NCBI RefSeq assembly: GCF_011694515.1
Contig: NZ_CP050192.1
Coordinates: 2,037,131 to 2,101,130 of the forward strand
Source: Mycobacterium sp. DL592
GTDB taxonomy: Bacteria > Actinomycetota > Actinomycetes > Mycobacteriales > Mycobacteriaceae
DNA length: 64,000 nt
Reading direction: 5' to 3'
Below the pieces are notes generated by a model. The model was not told the origin of the DNA. It searched no databases and saw nothing but the letters and a program-made list of their open reading frames with translations. Within the stretch, counting starts at the first letter, position 1. Each line of letters opens with the position of its first letter. Positions 8,162 through 16,306 of this stretch are shown here, piece by piece. Both the position numbers and the translations under genes were made by a program.

Positions 8162-9034
8162 GTGACCGTCTCCGCGCATTCGGCCAGAGACTTGGCCCAA
8201 ACGGCCAAAACCAGGCCGCACGCCGAACCGGCCAACGTTGCCCAGATCGAACTGCGGCGCGGTGGCCGGGTCCTGGCCGGCAGTTATCTGTACGAGGGTG
8301 ACCTGCTGGTCACCGGCTGGCACGTGCACGACGTTCACCAGATCGAGTACGCCATCGGCGGCGTCGTTGAAGTGGAGACGGCCGCCGCCCACTATCTTCT
8401 GCCGCCGCAACAGGCGGCCTGGATTCCGGCCGGTCTGCAGCACCAGGCGACGATGAACCCGTCGGTCAAGACGCTCGCGGTGATGTTCGACCCGTCGGTG
8501 CTGCCCAACCCCGGGGACCGCGCGCGCATCCTGGCGGTGTCCCCGTTGCTGCGCGAGATGCTGCTCTATGCGATGCGCTGGCCCATCGCCCGGGGCGGAG
8601 GTGCCGCCGAAGAGGACAGGGTCTCCGACTCGTTCTTCACCACCCTGGCCAACCTGGTGGCCGAGGCGCTGGATCATGAAGCGCCACTGAGCCTTCCGAC
8701 TTCCGAGGATCCGGTCGTCGCCGCGGCCATGGCCTACACCAAGGAGAACCTGCAGTCGGTCAGCCTCGAACAGGTGTGCCGTGCCGTCGCCGTCTCCGAG
8801 CGCACGTTGCGGCGCCAGTTTCAAGGTGAGGTCGGATTGTCTTGGCGCACTTATCTTCTGCATGCGAGGATGCTGCGTGCCATGGCTCTGCTCGCTGCCC
8901 CCGGCCAGCGGGTGGCGCAAACCGCCTCGGCCGTGGGCTTCGACAGCGTCGGGTCGTTCACCCGGGCATTCACCCAGTTCTGCGGCGAGACGCCGTCGTC
9001 ATACCGATCCCGGGTCAACACCACCGGCATGTGA
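8162..9034 (+). CDS. AraC-family transcriptional regulator with cupin sensor domain
   Basis: A 290-residue regulator. The N-terminal part is a cupin-like AraC ligand-binding fold (LYEGDLLVTGWHVHDVHQIE and YLLPPQQAAWIPAGLQHQA, about residues 35-105). The C-terminal ~100 residues are a double HTH: SLEQVCRAVAVSERTLRRQF (first helix-turn-helix) and VAQTASAVGFDSVGSFTRAF followed by GETPSSYR (second, AraC signature). I prefer the GTG at 8162; an in-frame ATG at 8135 would overlap the start of the divergent amidohydrolase gene. Regulator and amidohydrolase starts face away from each other 25 bp apart, so it probably controls that gene and itself. The inducer is unknown. Confidence 0.9.
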   Translation: MTVSAHSARDLAQTAKTRPHAEPANVAQIELRRGGRVLAGSYLYEGDLLVTGWHVHDVHQIEYAIGGVVEVETAAAHYLLPPQQAAWIPAGLQHQATMNPSVKTLAVMFDPSVLPNPGDRARILAVSPLLREMLLYAMRWPIARGGGAAEEDRVSDSFFTTLANLVAEALDHEAPLSLPTSEDPVVAAAMAYTKENLQSVSLEQVCRAVAVSERTLRRQFQGEVGLSWRTYLLHARMLRAMALLAAPGQRVAQTASAVGFDSVGSFTRAFTQFCGETPSSYRSRVNTTGM

Positions 9035-9379
9035 GGATCCCGCCCGGCGGGCCGCCCGTTCATGCCAGCGCAACCGCAGAATCAACAGCCCGCGATGTGC
9101 CTCGAATCCCACCGACAGCGGGTCGCGCATCCGGGATACCCGGTGCCGCCGTGTTGATGTCATAACCCCAGTGAACCGCATTCGGGCGAACCGGTGTTGT
9201 CGTGCAGGTGTCCGGTGTCGTGCCTGTGTGCGACGACCCGTCGGTACCGCCGGACCCAGCCGGCTCGCAGCCGGCTCGCAGTCTCCATGCAGCTAATTCG
9301 CAGAAAATCACTCTATCCTGTGACTTCTCGTCCAGATGACTGTGACGCAGCTGTATGGAGATGGGCGCGGGAGGCAAAC
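9035..9379. other. Intergenic stretch of 345 bp without a convincing gene
   Basis: No frame in this stretch gives a protein-like translation. It contains a short tandem duplication, CCGGCTCGCAG followed by a second CCGGCTCGCAG (about 9260-9281), and a possible -10 element TATCCT near 9314 that could serve the secreted-protein gene starting at 9380. A clear Shine-Dalgarno GGGAGG lies at 9369-9374. Nothing else stands out. Confidence 0.5.
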
Positions 9380-9835
9380 GTGAACAAGGTCATCGGGCTT
9401 GGACTCAGGGCCTTTGCCCTCACTGCGGTATCTGTCACATTCGTCGGAACCGGTGTGGCGAACGCCGACGACTACGCGGGCAAGTCCTACTCGGATGCGT
9501 CCTCGGCCATCAGCGGAGCTGGGCAGAAGGCGGTGATCGCCTCATCGGTCGGTGACGCCGTCTCGCAGGCCGACTGCGTGGTGACGCGCTCGCAGAAGGC
9601 GCCCTGGCTCAAGGGCGACAACTTCAGCGCGGTCACCGACACCGTGCTGCTGTTCTTGAACTGCAACGCCAAGCTGGCATCGGCCGGTAAGCCGGGCAAC
9701 TCCCTGGCCAGCCCGGAGGGTCAGGCCGAGAAGGCCAGCGAGGACGCCCAGGCCGCCAAGGACCAGGAAGCCGCCCAGCAGGCCGCCGCCCAGCAGAACG
9801 AGGCGACCCAACTGCTCTCCCCCGGCGGCAACTGA
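9380..9835 (+). CDS. Small secreted mycobacterial protein with Ala/Gln-rich tail
   Basis: A 151-residue exported protein. The start is GTG at 9380, five bases after GGGAGG. The signal peptide MNKVIGLGLRAFALTAVSVT ends at ...GTGVANA-DDYAG, a good signal-peptidase I site. The mature domain (about residues 32-105) contains DYAGKSYSDASSAISGAGQ and a Cys pair (QADCVVTRSQ and LFLNCN), and resembles the PASTA-like small secreted proteins common in mycobacteria. The last ~45 residues are a low-complexity Ala/Gln/Glu tail (AAKDQEAAQQAAAQQ). Role unknown; periplasm or cell wall is the likely location. It is followed by a hairpin. Confidence 0.85.
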   Translation: MNKVIGLGLRAFALTAVSVTFVGTGVANADDYAGKSYSDASSAISGAGQKAVIASSVGDAVSQADCVVTRSQKAPWLKGDNFSAVTDTVLLFLNCNAKLASAGKPGNSLASPEGQAEKASEDAQAAKDQEAAQQAAAQQNEATQLLSPGGN

Positions 9836-9843
9836 CCGCTCGG

Positions 9844-9870
9844 CTTGCCGCCGCGCTCTGCTGCGGCAAG
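9844..9870 (+). terminator. Hairpin after the small secreted-protein gene
   Basis: CTTGCCGC (9844-9851) pairs exactly with GCGGCAAG (9863-9870) around an 11-nt loop. It begins nine bases after the stop codon of the upstream gene and ends just before the amidase start at 9882. No T-tract follows, so termination efficiency is uncertain. Confidence 0.5.
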
Positions 9871-9881
9871 GATCGCGGGCA

Positions 9882-11345
9882 ATGGATGCCACATTCGCCG
9901 CCGAACTGGCGGACCTCGACGCCCTCGGACAGGCCGCGCTGGCTGCGGCCGGTGGGGTATCGGCGGTAGAACTTCTCGATGCCGCGATCTGGCGGCTGGA
10001 AGCAGCGCGCCGTCTCAACGCCGTCATCACCGATCTCTTCGACCGGGGCCGGGAGCAGGCCGCCGCCCTCGACGCGTCCGGGTCGTTGCGAAGCGGCGCG
10101 GCCGGTCCGCTGGCCGGAGTTCCCTTCCTGCTCAAGGATCTTGGCGCCTCTCTGGCAGGCGCGCCCGAAGCGATGGGCAGCCGGGCACTGCGCACCCACG
10201 TCGCCGGCCAGACCGCCTGGATCGTCGAGCGCTATCTGGACGCAGGTCTGGTGGTGTTCGGCAAGACCAACACCCCGGAGTGGGGAAACCACTGCACCAC
10301 CGAGCCGTCACTGTTCGGTCCGACCGTCAATCCGTGGTCACCGGCGATCACACCGGGCGGCTCGTCCGGCGGATCGGCGTCGGCCGTGGCCGCCGGGGTG
10401 GTACCGGCCGCGTCCGGCGGCGACGGTACCGGCTCGATCCGGGTGCCCGCGTCGTGTTGCGGGCTGGTCGGGCTCAAGCCACGACGCGCGCGCACCTCAT
10501 TCGCCCCGGGCGGGCACCTTCTGGAAGGGCTGGCCGTCGAACACGCGCTCACCCGGACTGTACGCGACAGCGCGGCCCTGCTGGACGCGGTCACCGGATC
10601 CGCGCCGGGCGACCCGTACAACGCGGCCCCGCCCGCCCAGCCATTCGCCCGCGCAATACACGACACGCCGGCCACCCAGCGGATTTTGGTTACCACGCAG
10701 TCGCCGTTCCCGGGCCCTGGCACCGACCCGCTGGTGGTCGCCGCCGTGGAGTCGGCCGCACGGGCGCTGGAGAGCCTGGGCCACCGGATCGCCCCCGGCG
10801 CCCCGGTCTTCGACGCCGACGCGGTGGCCGACGCTATCGCTGTCCTGCACAACGTGAGCAACGTGCAGCTGTACAACTTCGCCACGGACCATCTCGGCCG
10901 CGAGCCGCGCGAGGACGAGTTCGAGCCGAGCAGCTGGGTGATGATGCGCGAGGGCGTTGACACCACCGGTGTGGCCTACGCCGATGCCATCGACACGCTG
11001 CACGGCCAGACCCGATTCTTCGCGGCCGGGATGGCCGGGCATGACGTGCTTCTGACGCCGACGCTGCTCGCGCCGCCGCCGCCCTATCGGGTGCTCGACC
11101 AACCGCGCGGCACCACCCGGGCGTTCTTCGACGTCGAGTTCGCTCACACCGGATGGACGACGATGGCCAACGTCACCGGGTGGGCGTCGATCTCGCTGCC
11201 GCTGGCCGCCACCCCCGACGGCCTGCCGATCGGGGTTCTGCTGACCGCACCCGAGGAAACGGTGCTGCTCCAGCTGGCCGCCCAGCTCGAGACCGTGCTG
11301 CCATGGGCGGCCCGGCGGCCTCCGGGCTGGCTGGGCCGGGACTGA
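9882..11345 (+). CDS. Amidase signature (AS) family hydrolase
   Basis: A 487-residue amidase-signature enzyme with a complete Ser-cisSer-Lys triad: Lys85 in PFLLKDLG, Ser161 in TPGGSSGGSASAVAAG, and nucleophile Ser185 in GGDGTGSIRVPAS; the 24-residue spacing of the two serines is as in known AS enzymes. The family hydrolyses C-N bonds of carboxamides such as aryl amides, nitrile-derived amides and, for GatA, Gln-tRNA intermediates. GatB/GatC partners are absent here, so this is a stand-alone amidase. No signal peptide is present, so it should act in the cytoplasm. It lies in the same direction as, and 58 bp before, an alpha/beta-hydrolase gene. Substrate unknown. Confidence 0.92.
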   Translation: MDATFAAELADLDALGQAALAAAGGVSAVELLDAAIWRLEAARRLNAVITDLFDRGREQAAALDASGSLRSGAAGPLAGVPFLLKDLGASLAGAPEAMGSRALRTHVAGQTAWIVERYLDAGLVVFGKTNTPEWGNHCTTEPSLFGPTVNPWSPAITPGGSSGGSASAVAAGVVPAASGGDGTGSIRVPASCCGLVGLKPRRARTSFAPGGHLLEGLAVEHALTRTVRDSAALLDAVTGSAPGDPYNAAPPAQPFARAIHDTPATQRILVTTQSPFPGPGTDPLVVAAVESAARALESLGHRIAPGAPVFDADAVADAIAVLHNVSNVQLYNFATDHLGREPREDEFEPSSWVMMREGVDTTGVAYADAIDTLHGQTRFFAAGMAGHDVLLTPTLLAPPPPYRVLDQPRGTTRAFFDVEFAHTGWTTMANVTGWASISLPLAATPDGLPIGVLLTAPEETVLLQLAAQLETVLPWAARRPPGWLGRD

Positions 11346-11403
11346 GTTCTGCCATCCGGTGAACTCGTACGGAGCCGTGTGATGCCCGTGCGAGACTGAG
11401 GCC

Positions 11404-12318
11404 ATGGCTGTCTCTATCGCCCGCCCGAAGCTGGAAGGCAATATCGCCGTCGGCGAGGGACGCCAGATCGGCTTCGCGGAGTTTGGTGATCCGCAGGGCC
11501 GCGCCGTGTTCTGGTTGCACGGCACTCCCGGTGCGCGCCGCCAGATCCCGATGGAGGCCCGGGTCTTCGCCGAGCAACGCGGCATCCGGCTCATCGGTAT
11601 CGACCGGCCCGGGATCGGGTCCTCGACACCGTTCCAGTACGACAACGTGCTGTCCTTCTCCAGCGACTTCACCACCATCGCCGACACCCTCGGCGTCGAC
11701 ACGATGGCCGTCGTCGGGCTGTCCGGTGGCGGCCCCTACACCCTGGGCTGCGCGGCCGCCCTGCCCGAGCGGATCGTCGCTGTCGGCGTCCTGGGCGGGG
11801 TGGCCCCGACGGTGGGGCCCGATGCGATCGGCGGGGGGCTGATGGCGCTCGGCTCGGTCGTGGCTCCGCTCATCGAGGTGGCCGGCGGACCCATCCGGCT
11901 GGCCGCCAGTACCTTCATCCGGCTGGTCCGTCCGGTGGCCGGACCGGCCCTCTACATCTACGCCGCCATCTCCCCCGAGGCCGACCGCAAGATGCTGGTT
12001 CGCCCCGAGTTCAAGGCGATGTTCCTCGACGATCTTCTCAACGGGAGCCGAAAGCAGCTGGCGGCGCCGTTCGCCGACATCGTGGTCTTCGCCCGCGACT
12101 GGGGCTTCCGTCTCGACGAGGTCAAGGTGCCGGTCCGGTGGTGGCACGGCGACCGCGACCACATAGTGCCGTTCGACCACGGCCGCCACGTCGTCAGTGC
12201 GCTGCCCGACGCCGAACTCCACCGGCTTCCCGGGGAAAGCCACCTCGCCGGCCTCGGGCGCGCCGAGGACATTCTGGGTACCATGCTCGACTTCTGGGAT
12301 CGTGACGAAAAGCGCTGA
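11404..12318 (+). CDS. Alpha/beta-hydrolase fold protein
   Basis: A 304-residue alpha/beta-hydrolase. Landmarks are the oxyanion strand VFWLHGTPGARRQ (HG motif), the strand GIRLIGIDRPGIGSSTP, the nucleophile elbow GLSGGG (Ser at about residue 108), the acid region VRWWHGDRDHIVPFDH, and the late catalytic His in GESHLAGL. The middle (about 145-200) is a hydrophobic cap. The HGTPG and DRPGIGSS signatures are typical of the mycobacterial hydrolases related to Rv0045c and Rv3177, usually esterases or lipases of unknown substrate. The stop overlaps the start of the VanX-like gene by 17 bp, suggesting co-transcription. Confidence 0.88.
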   Translation: MAVSIARPKLEGNIAVGEGRQIGFAEFGDPQGRAVFWLHGTPGARRQIPMEARVFAEQRGIRLIGIDRPGIGSSTPFQYDNVLSFSSDFTTIADTLGVDTMAVVGLSGGGPYTLGCAAALPERIVAVGVLGGVAPTVGPDAIGGGLMALGSVVAPLIEVAGGPIRLAASTFIRLVRPVAGPALYIYAAISPEADRKMLVRPEFKAMFLDDLLNGSRKQLAAPFADIVVFARDWGFRLDEVKVPVRWWHGDRDHIVPFDHGRHVVSALPDAELHRLPGESHLAGLGRAEDILGTMLDFWDRDEKR

Positions 12319-13108
12319 GCACAGGCGTCTTTGGCTGATCGCGGCCGCAACGGCGGTGGCCGTCGCAGGCTCGGCGCCTGCAGTGGCCCAACCTGATCCG
12401 GCCGCGCCCGCCGACTTCGTGGCACTACTGGACGTCGACCCGTCGATCCTGCAGGAGATGCGCTACGTCACCGCGCACAATTTCACCGGCGATCCGGTCG
12501 ATGGTTACCGCAGCCCGACGTGCATCCTGACCCGCCAGGCCGCCGACGCGCTGCACCGCGCCCAGCAGGACTTCCTCGAGCGCGGCTACAGCCTCAAGGT
12601 CTACGACTGCTATCGGCCGCAACGCGCTGTCAACGACTTCGTCGCGTGGGCGCGGGATCTCGCCGATCAGCGGATGAAACCGGAGTTCTATCCGCGGGTG
12701 GACAAGTCTGCGCTCTTCGCGGACGGCTACATCGCGGAGAAGTCCGGGCACAGCAGAGGAAGCACAGTGGACCTCACGCTGGTAGCGCTGCCCGCGGCTG
12801 TCGAGGCGCCCTATGCCGCTGGCCAGCCATTGGTGGATTGCGCTGCGCCACAAGATGTCCGGTTTCCCGACAACTCCATCGACATGGGGACCGGATTCGA
12901 CTGCTTCGACACTCTCGCCCACACCCTCGGCCAGCGGGTGGGCGGTGACGAGCTCAAGAACCGACTGCTGCTCAAAGAAGGGCTCGAACACCAGGGCTTC
13001 GTCAACTACGACCAGGAGTGGTGGCACTTCACCTACCAGCCGGAGCCCTACCCCGACACCTATTTCGACTTTCCGGTGGATCCGTCCGCGTTAGCCGGAA
13101 TCCGTTGA
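12302..13108 (+). CDS. Secreted VanX/DdpX-like D-alanyl-D-alanine dipeptidase (peptidase M15D)
   Basis: A 268-residue zinc dipeptidase with a signal peptide. From the GTG at 12302, MTKSAEHRRLWLIAAATAVA and ...APAVAQPDPA give a basic n-region, a hydrophobic core and a cleavage site near AVAQ. The catalytic site is complete: His150 and Asp157 in SGHSRGSTVDLTL, and Glu239 and His242 in EWWHF, the M15D zinc ligands and general base. YDCYRPQRAV and RYVTAHNFTG are further family signatures. The enzyme family cleaves D-Ala-D-Ala; cytoplasmic VanX does so in vancomycin resistance, whereas an exported version would act on peptide released from the wall. No vanH/vanA genes are nearby, so recycling or remodelling is more likely than glycopeptide resistance. 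Confidence 0.88.
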   Translation: MTKSAEHRRLWLIAAATAVAVAGSAPAVAQPDPAAPADFVALLDVDPSILQEMRYVTAHNFTGDPVDGYRSPTCILTRQAADALHRAQQDFLERGYSLKVYDCYRPQRAVNDFVAWARDLADQRMKPEFYPRVDKSALFADGYIAEKSGHSRGSTVDLTLVALPAAVEAPYAAGQPLVDCAAPQDVRFPDNSIDMGTGFDCFDTLAHTLGQRVGGDELKNRLLLKEGLEHQGFVNYDQEWWHFTYQPEPYPDTYFDFPVDPSALAGIR

Positions 13109-13120
13109 GCGCCTACGAAT

Positions 13121-13140
13121 CCGACCTTTCGTCGGTTTGT
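13121..13140 (+). terminator. Short hairpin with T-rich tail after the VanX-like gene
   Basis: CCGAC (13121-13125), loop CTTTC, GTCGG (13131-13135), then TTTGT. The stem is only 5 bp, but it is placed 13 bp after the stop codon and is followed by a T-rich run, which is uncommon in this genome. Confidence 0.4.
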
Positions 13141-13277
13141 CATGGCGAACGTCCCGCCTAAAGTGGGCCACAAGTCTCTGGTCGTGGGCCGTCGCACCGC
13201 GGCAGTGTGAGGCCCGTACTGAAGCAACCGGTGCATTGACGGCGTTCACGTCGCACCGCCGTCGAAAGGCTCCCCGG

Positions 13278-13550
13278 ATGACCGAGTTCGCTGACGAGAG
13301 GGACTACGCCTGGCGGATGATCCGCGCGGCTCGCCGTGCGCAGGCCGCCGACATCCGGACCGACGGCGCCCACGTCTGCCGCGACCAGATCGTGGAACTG
13401 CTCGACGCCGCACTGGACGCGGGCCTGGATCGGGCCGAGATCGTCGTAGAGCTGGCCCATCTCGGCGGCCGGTTCTTCGCACTGTGCGATCTGGATTCCA
13501 CCGTGAACCGCGACGGCGACGTCGACGACGCCGCGATCTGCCTCAACTGA
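13278..13550 (+). CDS. Small conserved hypothetical protein (90 aa)
   Basis: A 90-residue, acidic, helical protein ([20 protein letters not shown] at the N-terminus). Two amphipathic helices are evident: [20 protein letters not shown] and [19 protein letters not shown]. No membrane or export signal is present. The frame extends upstream to 13137, but that part is Trp/Arg-rich and unlikely; the ATG at 13278 is preceded by a weak GAAAGG. The 3' end overlaps the cinA stop tail-to-tail by 8 bp. Protein-like composition and a sharp end at the cinA stop suggest a real gene; the function is not recognisable. Confidence 0.65.
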   Translation: MTEFADERDYAWRMIRAARRAQAADIRTDGAHVCRDQIVELLDAALDAGLDRAEIVVELAHLGGRFFALCDLDSTVNRDGDVDDAAICLN

Positions 13551-14826
13551 ACGTCGGGCCGGTCTCGCCCAGAAGCGTCCGGCGCAGCATGTGCATCGCC
13601 ACGGTCGTCGAGCGCTCCCGGATATCCGAGCGTTCCCCGGGCAGACGCACCGACCGGCTCACCGTCGTGCCGTCGGAGAGCCGCACGCAGAACCACACCG
13701 TGCCCACCGGTTTGTCTGGTGTTCCGCCCCCTGGGCCCGCGATGCCGGTGATCGAGACTGCGGTGTCGGCGCCGAAGCGGTCCAAAGCACCTGCGGCCAT
13801 CGCCTCGGCGACTTCCTGCGACACCGCCCCGTGGGCTTCGATGAGGCCGGCGTCGACGCCCAGCAGGGCGGTCTTGGCTTCGTTGGCATAAGCGACGACT
13901 CCGCCTGCGACGTAGTCCGAGGAGCCCGGGCGGTCGGTGAGGCGGGCGGCCAGCATCCCGGCGGTGCACGACTCGGCCGTGGCGATGCGCCGGCGGGCCA
14001 GCAGCGCCGCCACCTGGTCGTCGACCAGCGACCCGTCCTCGGAGAAGACCATCGCGCCGTGCCGCTCGCGGAGCAGCGTCATCAGCCGGTCGTAGACCGC
14101 CGCGCTGTGCGGTTCGTAGCGGGTGACCATCTCGACCTCGCCGCGGCGCAGGCAGGTGGTGATCTCCAGCTCGGTGAAGTCTGCGATGGTGCGCTCGGCC
14201 TCCCGCAGTGTTTCGGCGAGGCCGGATTCGGCCAGCCCGAACATGCGGACGGTGTCCTGGTGGTACACCGTCCGTCCCGCGATGGCCGTCTGCACGATCC
14301 CGCTCGCCACCGCATTCGGCCACATCGCCTGCAGTTCACGCGGCGGCCCGGGAAGCACGAGCACCACAGGCGTGCCGGGCACCACCACCCCAGGTGCGGT
14401 GCCCACCGGGTCGATGACCTCAGCCCCCGCAGGCACCATCGCCTGCTTGCGGTTGGCGGCCATGACGGCGTCGAAGTCGACCCCGGTGTAGCGGGCCATC
14501 AGCGACTTCAGGATCGCCGCGATCTTGGCTTCGAGTGCGGCGTCGAGGATCAGTTCCCGTCCGCAGAATCGCGCCACCGTCTCCACCGTCATGTCGTCGG
14601 CGGTCGGGCCCAGCCCGCCGGTGGTGACGATCAGGTCGACGCCTTCAGCGGCCAGGAACCGCAATTGGGCTTCGATATCGGCGGCCCGGTCACCGCAGAT
14701 CGTGATGTGGGCCAGCTCGACACCCAGCTCCAGCAGGCGGTCGGCGACCCAGGGACCGTTGCGGTCGGCCACCCGCCCGGTCAGCACCTCGGTTCCGGTC
14801 ACCACGATTCCCGCGCGTGCGCTCAT
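13543..14826 (-). CDS. cinA: CinA: ADP-ribose pyrophosphatase / NMN deamidase family protein
   Basis: A 427-residue CinA. The N-terminal molybdopterin-binding-like domain (about 1-170) carries [19 protein letters not shown] and [15 protein letters not shown]; in characterised members it hydrolyses ADP-ribose. The C-terminal domain (about 260-420) carries [20 protein letters not shown] and [19 protein letters not shown], the PncC-type NMN deamidase signatures. Full-length two-domain CinA functions in NAD recycling and has been linked to drug tolerance in mycobacteria (Rv1901 is the M. tuberculosis member). The start is ATG at 14826 (MSARAGIVV); upstream in-frame codons give unconvincing sequence. 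It appears monocistronic. Confidence 0.95.
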   Translation of the reverse strand: MSARAGIVVTGTEVLTGRVADRNGPWVADRLLELGVELAHITICGDRAADIEAQLRFLAAEGVDLIVTTGGLGPTADDMTVETVARFCGRELILDAALEAKIAAILKSLMARYTGVDFDAVMAANRKQAMVPAGAEVIDPVGTAPGVVVPGTPVVLVLPGPPRELQAMWPNAVASGIVQTAIAGRTVYHQDTVRMFGLAESGLAETLREAERTIADFTELEITTCLRRGEVEMVTRYEPHSAAVYDRLMTLLRERHGAMVFSEDGSLVDDQVAALLARRRIATAESCTAGMLAARLTDRPGSSDYVAGGVVAYANEAKTALLGVDAGLIEAHGAVSQEVAEAMAAGALDRFGADTAVSITGIAGPGGGTPDKPVGTVWFCVRLSDGTTVSRSVRLPGERSDIRERSTTVAMHMLRRTLLGETGPTFS

Positions 14827-14922
14827 AGGTGCGAGATTACGCAGCGCCGCCGCACCGACAACGAGCGCGCGGTGAATGCACGCGAACACCGCGTGTCGCC
14901 GTGCCGACTCGCACGCTCGCGG

Positions 14923-15384
14923 TCACACCGGGTCGGGCGTCAGCCCGGTCACTTGCCCGAGCGCCTGCAGCCAGGCGTTGGTGTCCTTGACGAAGAAGCC
15001 GATTTCGCCGGCTGCGGTGCGGATCACGAGATGCGTCCAGCTGCCGACGACGTTGCCCTTGAACACCTTGGCCAGCCGCAGCCCGGTGATCGCGTCCACA
15101 GGGATCTCGATCCTCGTCCCGGTTAGCGTCACGAATACCAGCCGACGGCGGGTCAGCGCGATGCGCCCACTGTTCTTGACCGCAGGAAAGCCCGGCGCGG
15201 TCGCACCTTGGTAATTGCCCTTCTCCAGCGGCCGGATGATGGTCTCGGCCGCCAATTCGGTGTCGAGTTCACCGGCGGCTGCACGGTATTTGCCGCGGAA
15301 GATGAGCACGATCGGCAAGGCGATCAGCGCCAGTACGGCGGCGATGCCGATGACCAGCAGGAGCACATGTACCGCGATGCTCAT
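14923..15384 (-). CDS. Membrane protein with PH/GRAM-like domain
   Basis: A 153-residue protein: one N-terminal transmembrane helix (about residues 5-30, VHVLLLVIGIAAVLALIALP) followed by a compact beta-rich domain. The domain has the look of a bacterial PH or GRAM-type module: GRIALTRRRLVFVTLTGTRI, then IPVDAITGLRLAKVF, then a strand pair WTHLVIRTAAGEIGFFVKD and a closing helix NAWLQALGQV. Such proteins are common and mostly uncharacterised in mycobacteria. It lies 15 bp downstream of the GNAT gene on the same strand, so the two probably form an operon. Confidence 0.8.
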   Translation of the reverse strand: MSIAVHVLLLVIGIAAVLALIALPIVLIFRGKYRAAAGELDTELAAETIIRPLEKGNYQGATAPGFPAVKNSGRIALTRRRLVFVTLTGTRIEIPVDAITGLRLAKVFKGNVVGSWTHLVIRTAAGEIGFFVKDTNAWLQALGQVTGLTPDPV

Positions 15385-15399
15385 CTCGGCCGTCCCCGG

Positions 15400-16065
15400 T
15401 CAGCGCAGCGCAGCGCCGGGAGCGCGCACCACCAGCGGTACGGCGGGGAAAGCGGCGGCGAGTTCCGCGCGCGACTTACGCAACGCCGAGGTGCCGTAGC
15501 CCTTCTTCCGGTGGTCGGGATGAATCCAGATGCGGACGTTGACCTCGCCGCCGACCAGCTCGCCGAACACCAGGCCGACCTTCTCGTCACCGTCGATGGC
15601 CACGAACCACGCCGCCTCCTCGGCATTCAAACGATCACGCGCCGAACGGATTTCGTCGTCGAGGTCTCCTGCGGGCGAACCGGAACCGTCGCCGGCGGCG
15701 CCGATCTCCTGGGTACGGGTGGCGAAGATGTCTCGGTCGGACTCGTCGGAGAAGGGCCGCAGCTGCAGGCTCTCGTCCGTACTCGCCGGGCGCTCCCCCA
15801 GAGTGAACGACAACTGGCTGTTGAGGTCGTTGATCTCGTCGGTGATGAGGTCGCGGGACGCCTTGGTCACCTGATCGAAGGACAACCCCAGGACGGCTTC
15901 ACTGCCCAGGCGGGAGGTGCCGAGCAGAGCGGAGACGGCCTCCACCGCCGAGGCCCGGTCATCCGAGTCGACGATGACGTCGAGCACTTCATGGCGGCGT
16001 TCGAGAGCCTTCAACAGAGCATCGGCAATCTCGCGGCGAGCGGCGGCGCGGTCATGGTGAGTCAT
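15400..16065 (-). CDS. GNAT-family acetyltransferase with GyrA-like N-terminal helical segment
   Basis: A 221-residue protein in two parts. Residues ~1-85 form a helical hairpin: ALLKALERRHEVLDVIVDSD followed by EAVLGLSFDQVTKASRDLIT. The pattern (register, spacing and the leucines) resembles the tail of the GyrA/ParC breakage-reunion domain, where AILDMQLRRLT appears. Residues ~105-221 are GNAT: EEAAWFVAIDGDEKVGLVFG, then the acetyl-CoA loop VRIWIHPDHRKKGYGTSALR and a closing SRAELAAAF helix. The start is the ATG at 16065. It may acetylate a protein partner recognised by the helical part. The similarity to GyrA is a judgement by eye. Confidence 0.75.
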   Translation of the reverse strand: MTHHDRAAARREIADALLKALERRHEVLDVIVDSDDRASAVEAVSALLGTSRLGSEAVLGLSFDQVTKASRDLITDEINDLNSQLSFTLGERPASTDESLQLRPFSDESDRDIFATRTQEIGAAGDGSGSPAGDLDDEIRSARDRLNAEEAAWFVAIDGDEKVGLVFGELVGGEVNVRIWIHPDHRKKGYGTSALRKSRAELAAAFPAVPLVVRAPGAALR

Positions 16066-16306
16066 GGCAGTAAGCGTAGTTCGGCGGGCTGAGTTCGGTG
16101 GGGTCCGTGCCAACTCTGCCACCGACGTGCGCGGACGCCGCCAAGGTGCCGTGCCGGGCTTGTTGTGCGCATCATGGTGGGGTTGGCGCCGGTGCTTCGG
16201 CGGATGCGGTGCGCGTGGGTGCCCTCTGCAAAGATGAACAGCCGGCAGATGACCGGTAGCGCTGGGGTGTCCGGTCCCGGATCTTGATACGAGGAGTTAG
16301 ACGACG

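Noticed and set aside
9260..9281. Tandem CCGGCTCGCAG duplication
   Set aside because: Only two short copies of 11 bp; not a meaningful repeat array.
12302..13108. Vancomycin resistance gene cluster
   Set aside because: Only the VanX-like peptidase is present and it is exported; no vanH/vanA or vanRS genes are nearby, so resistance cannot be claimed.
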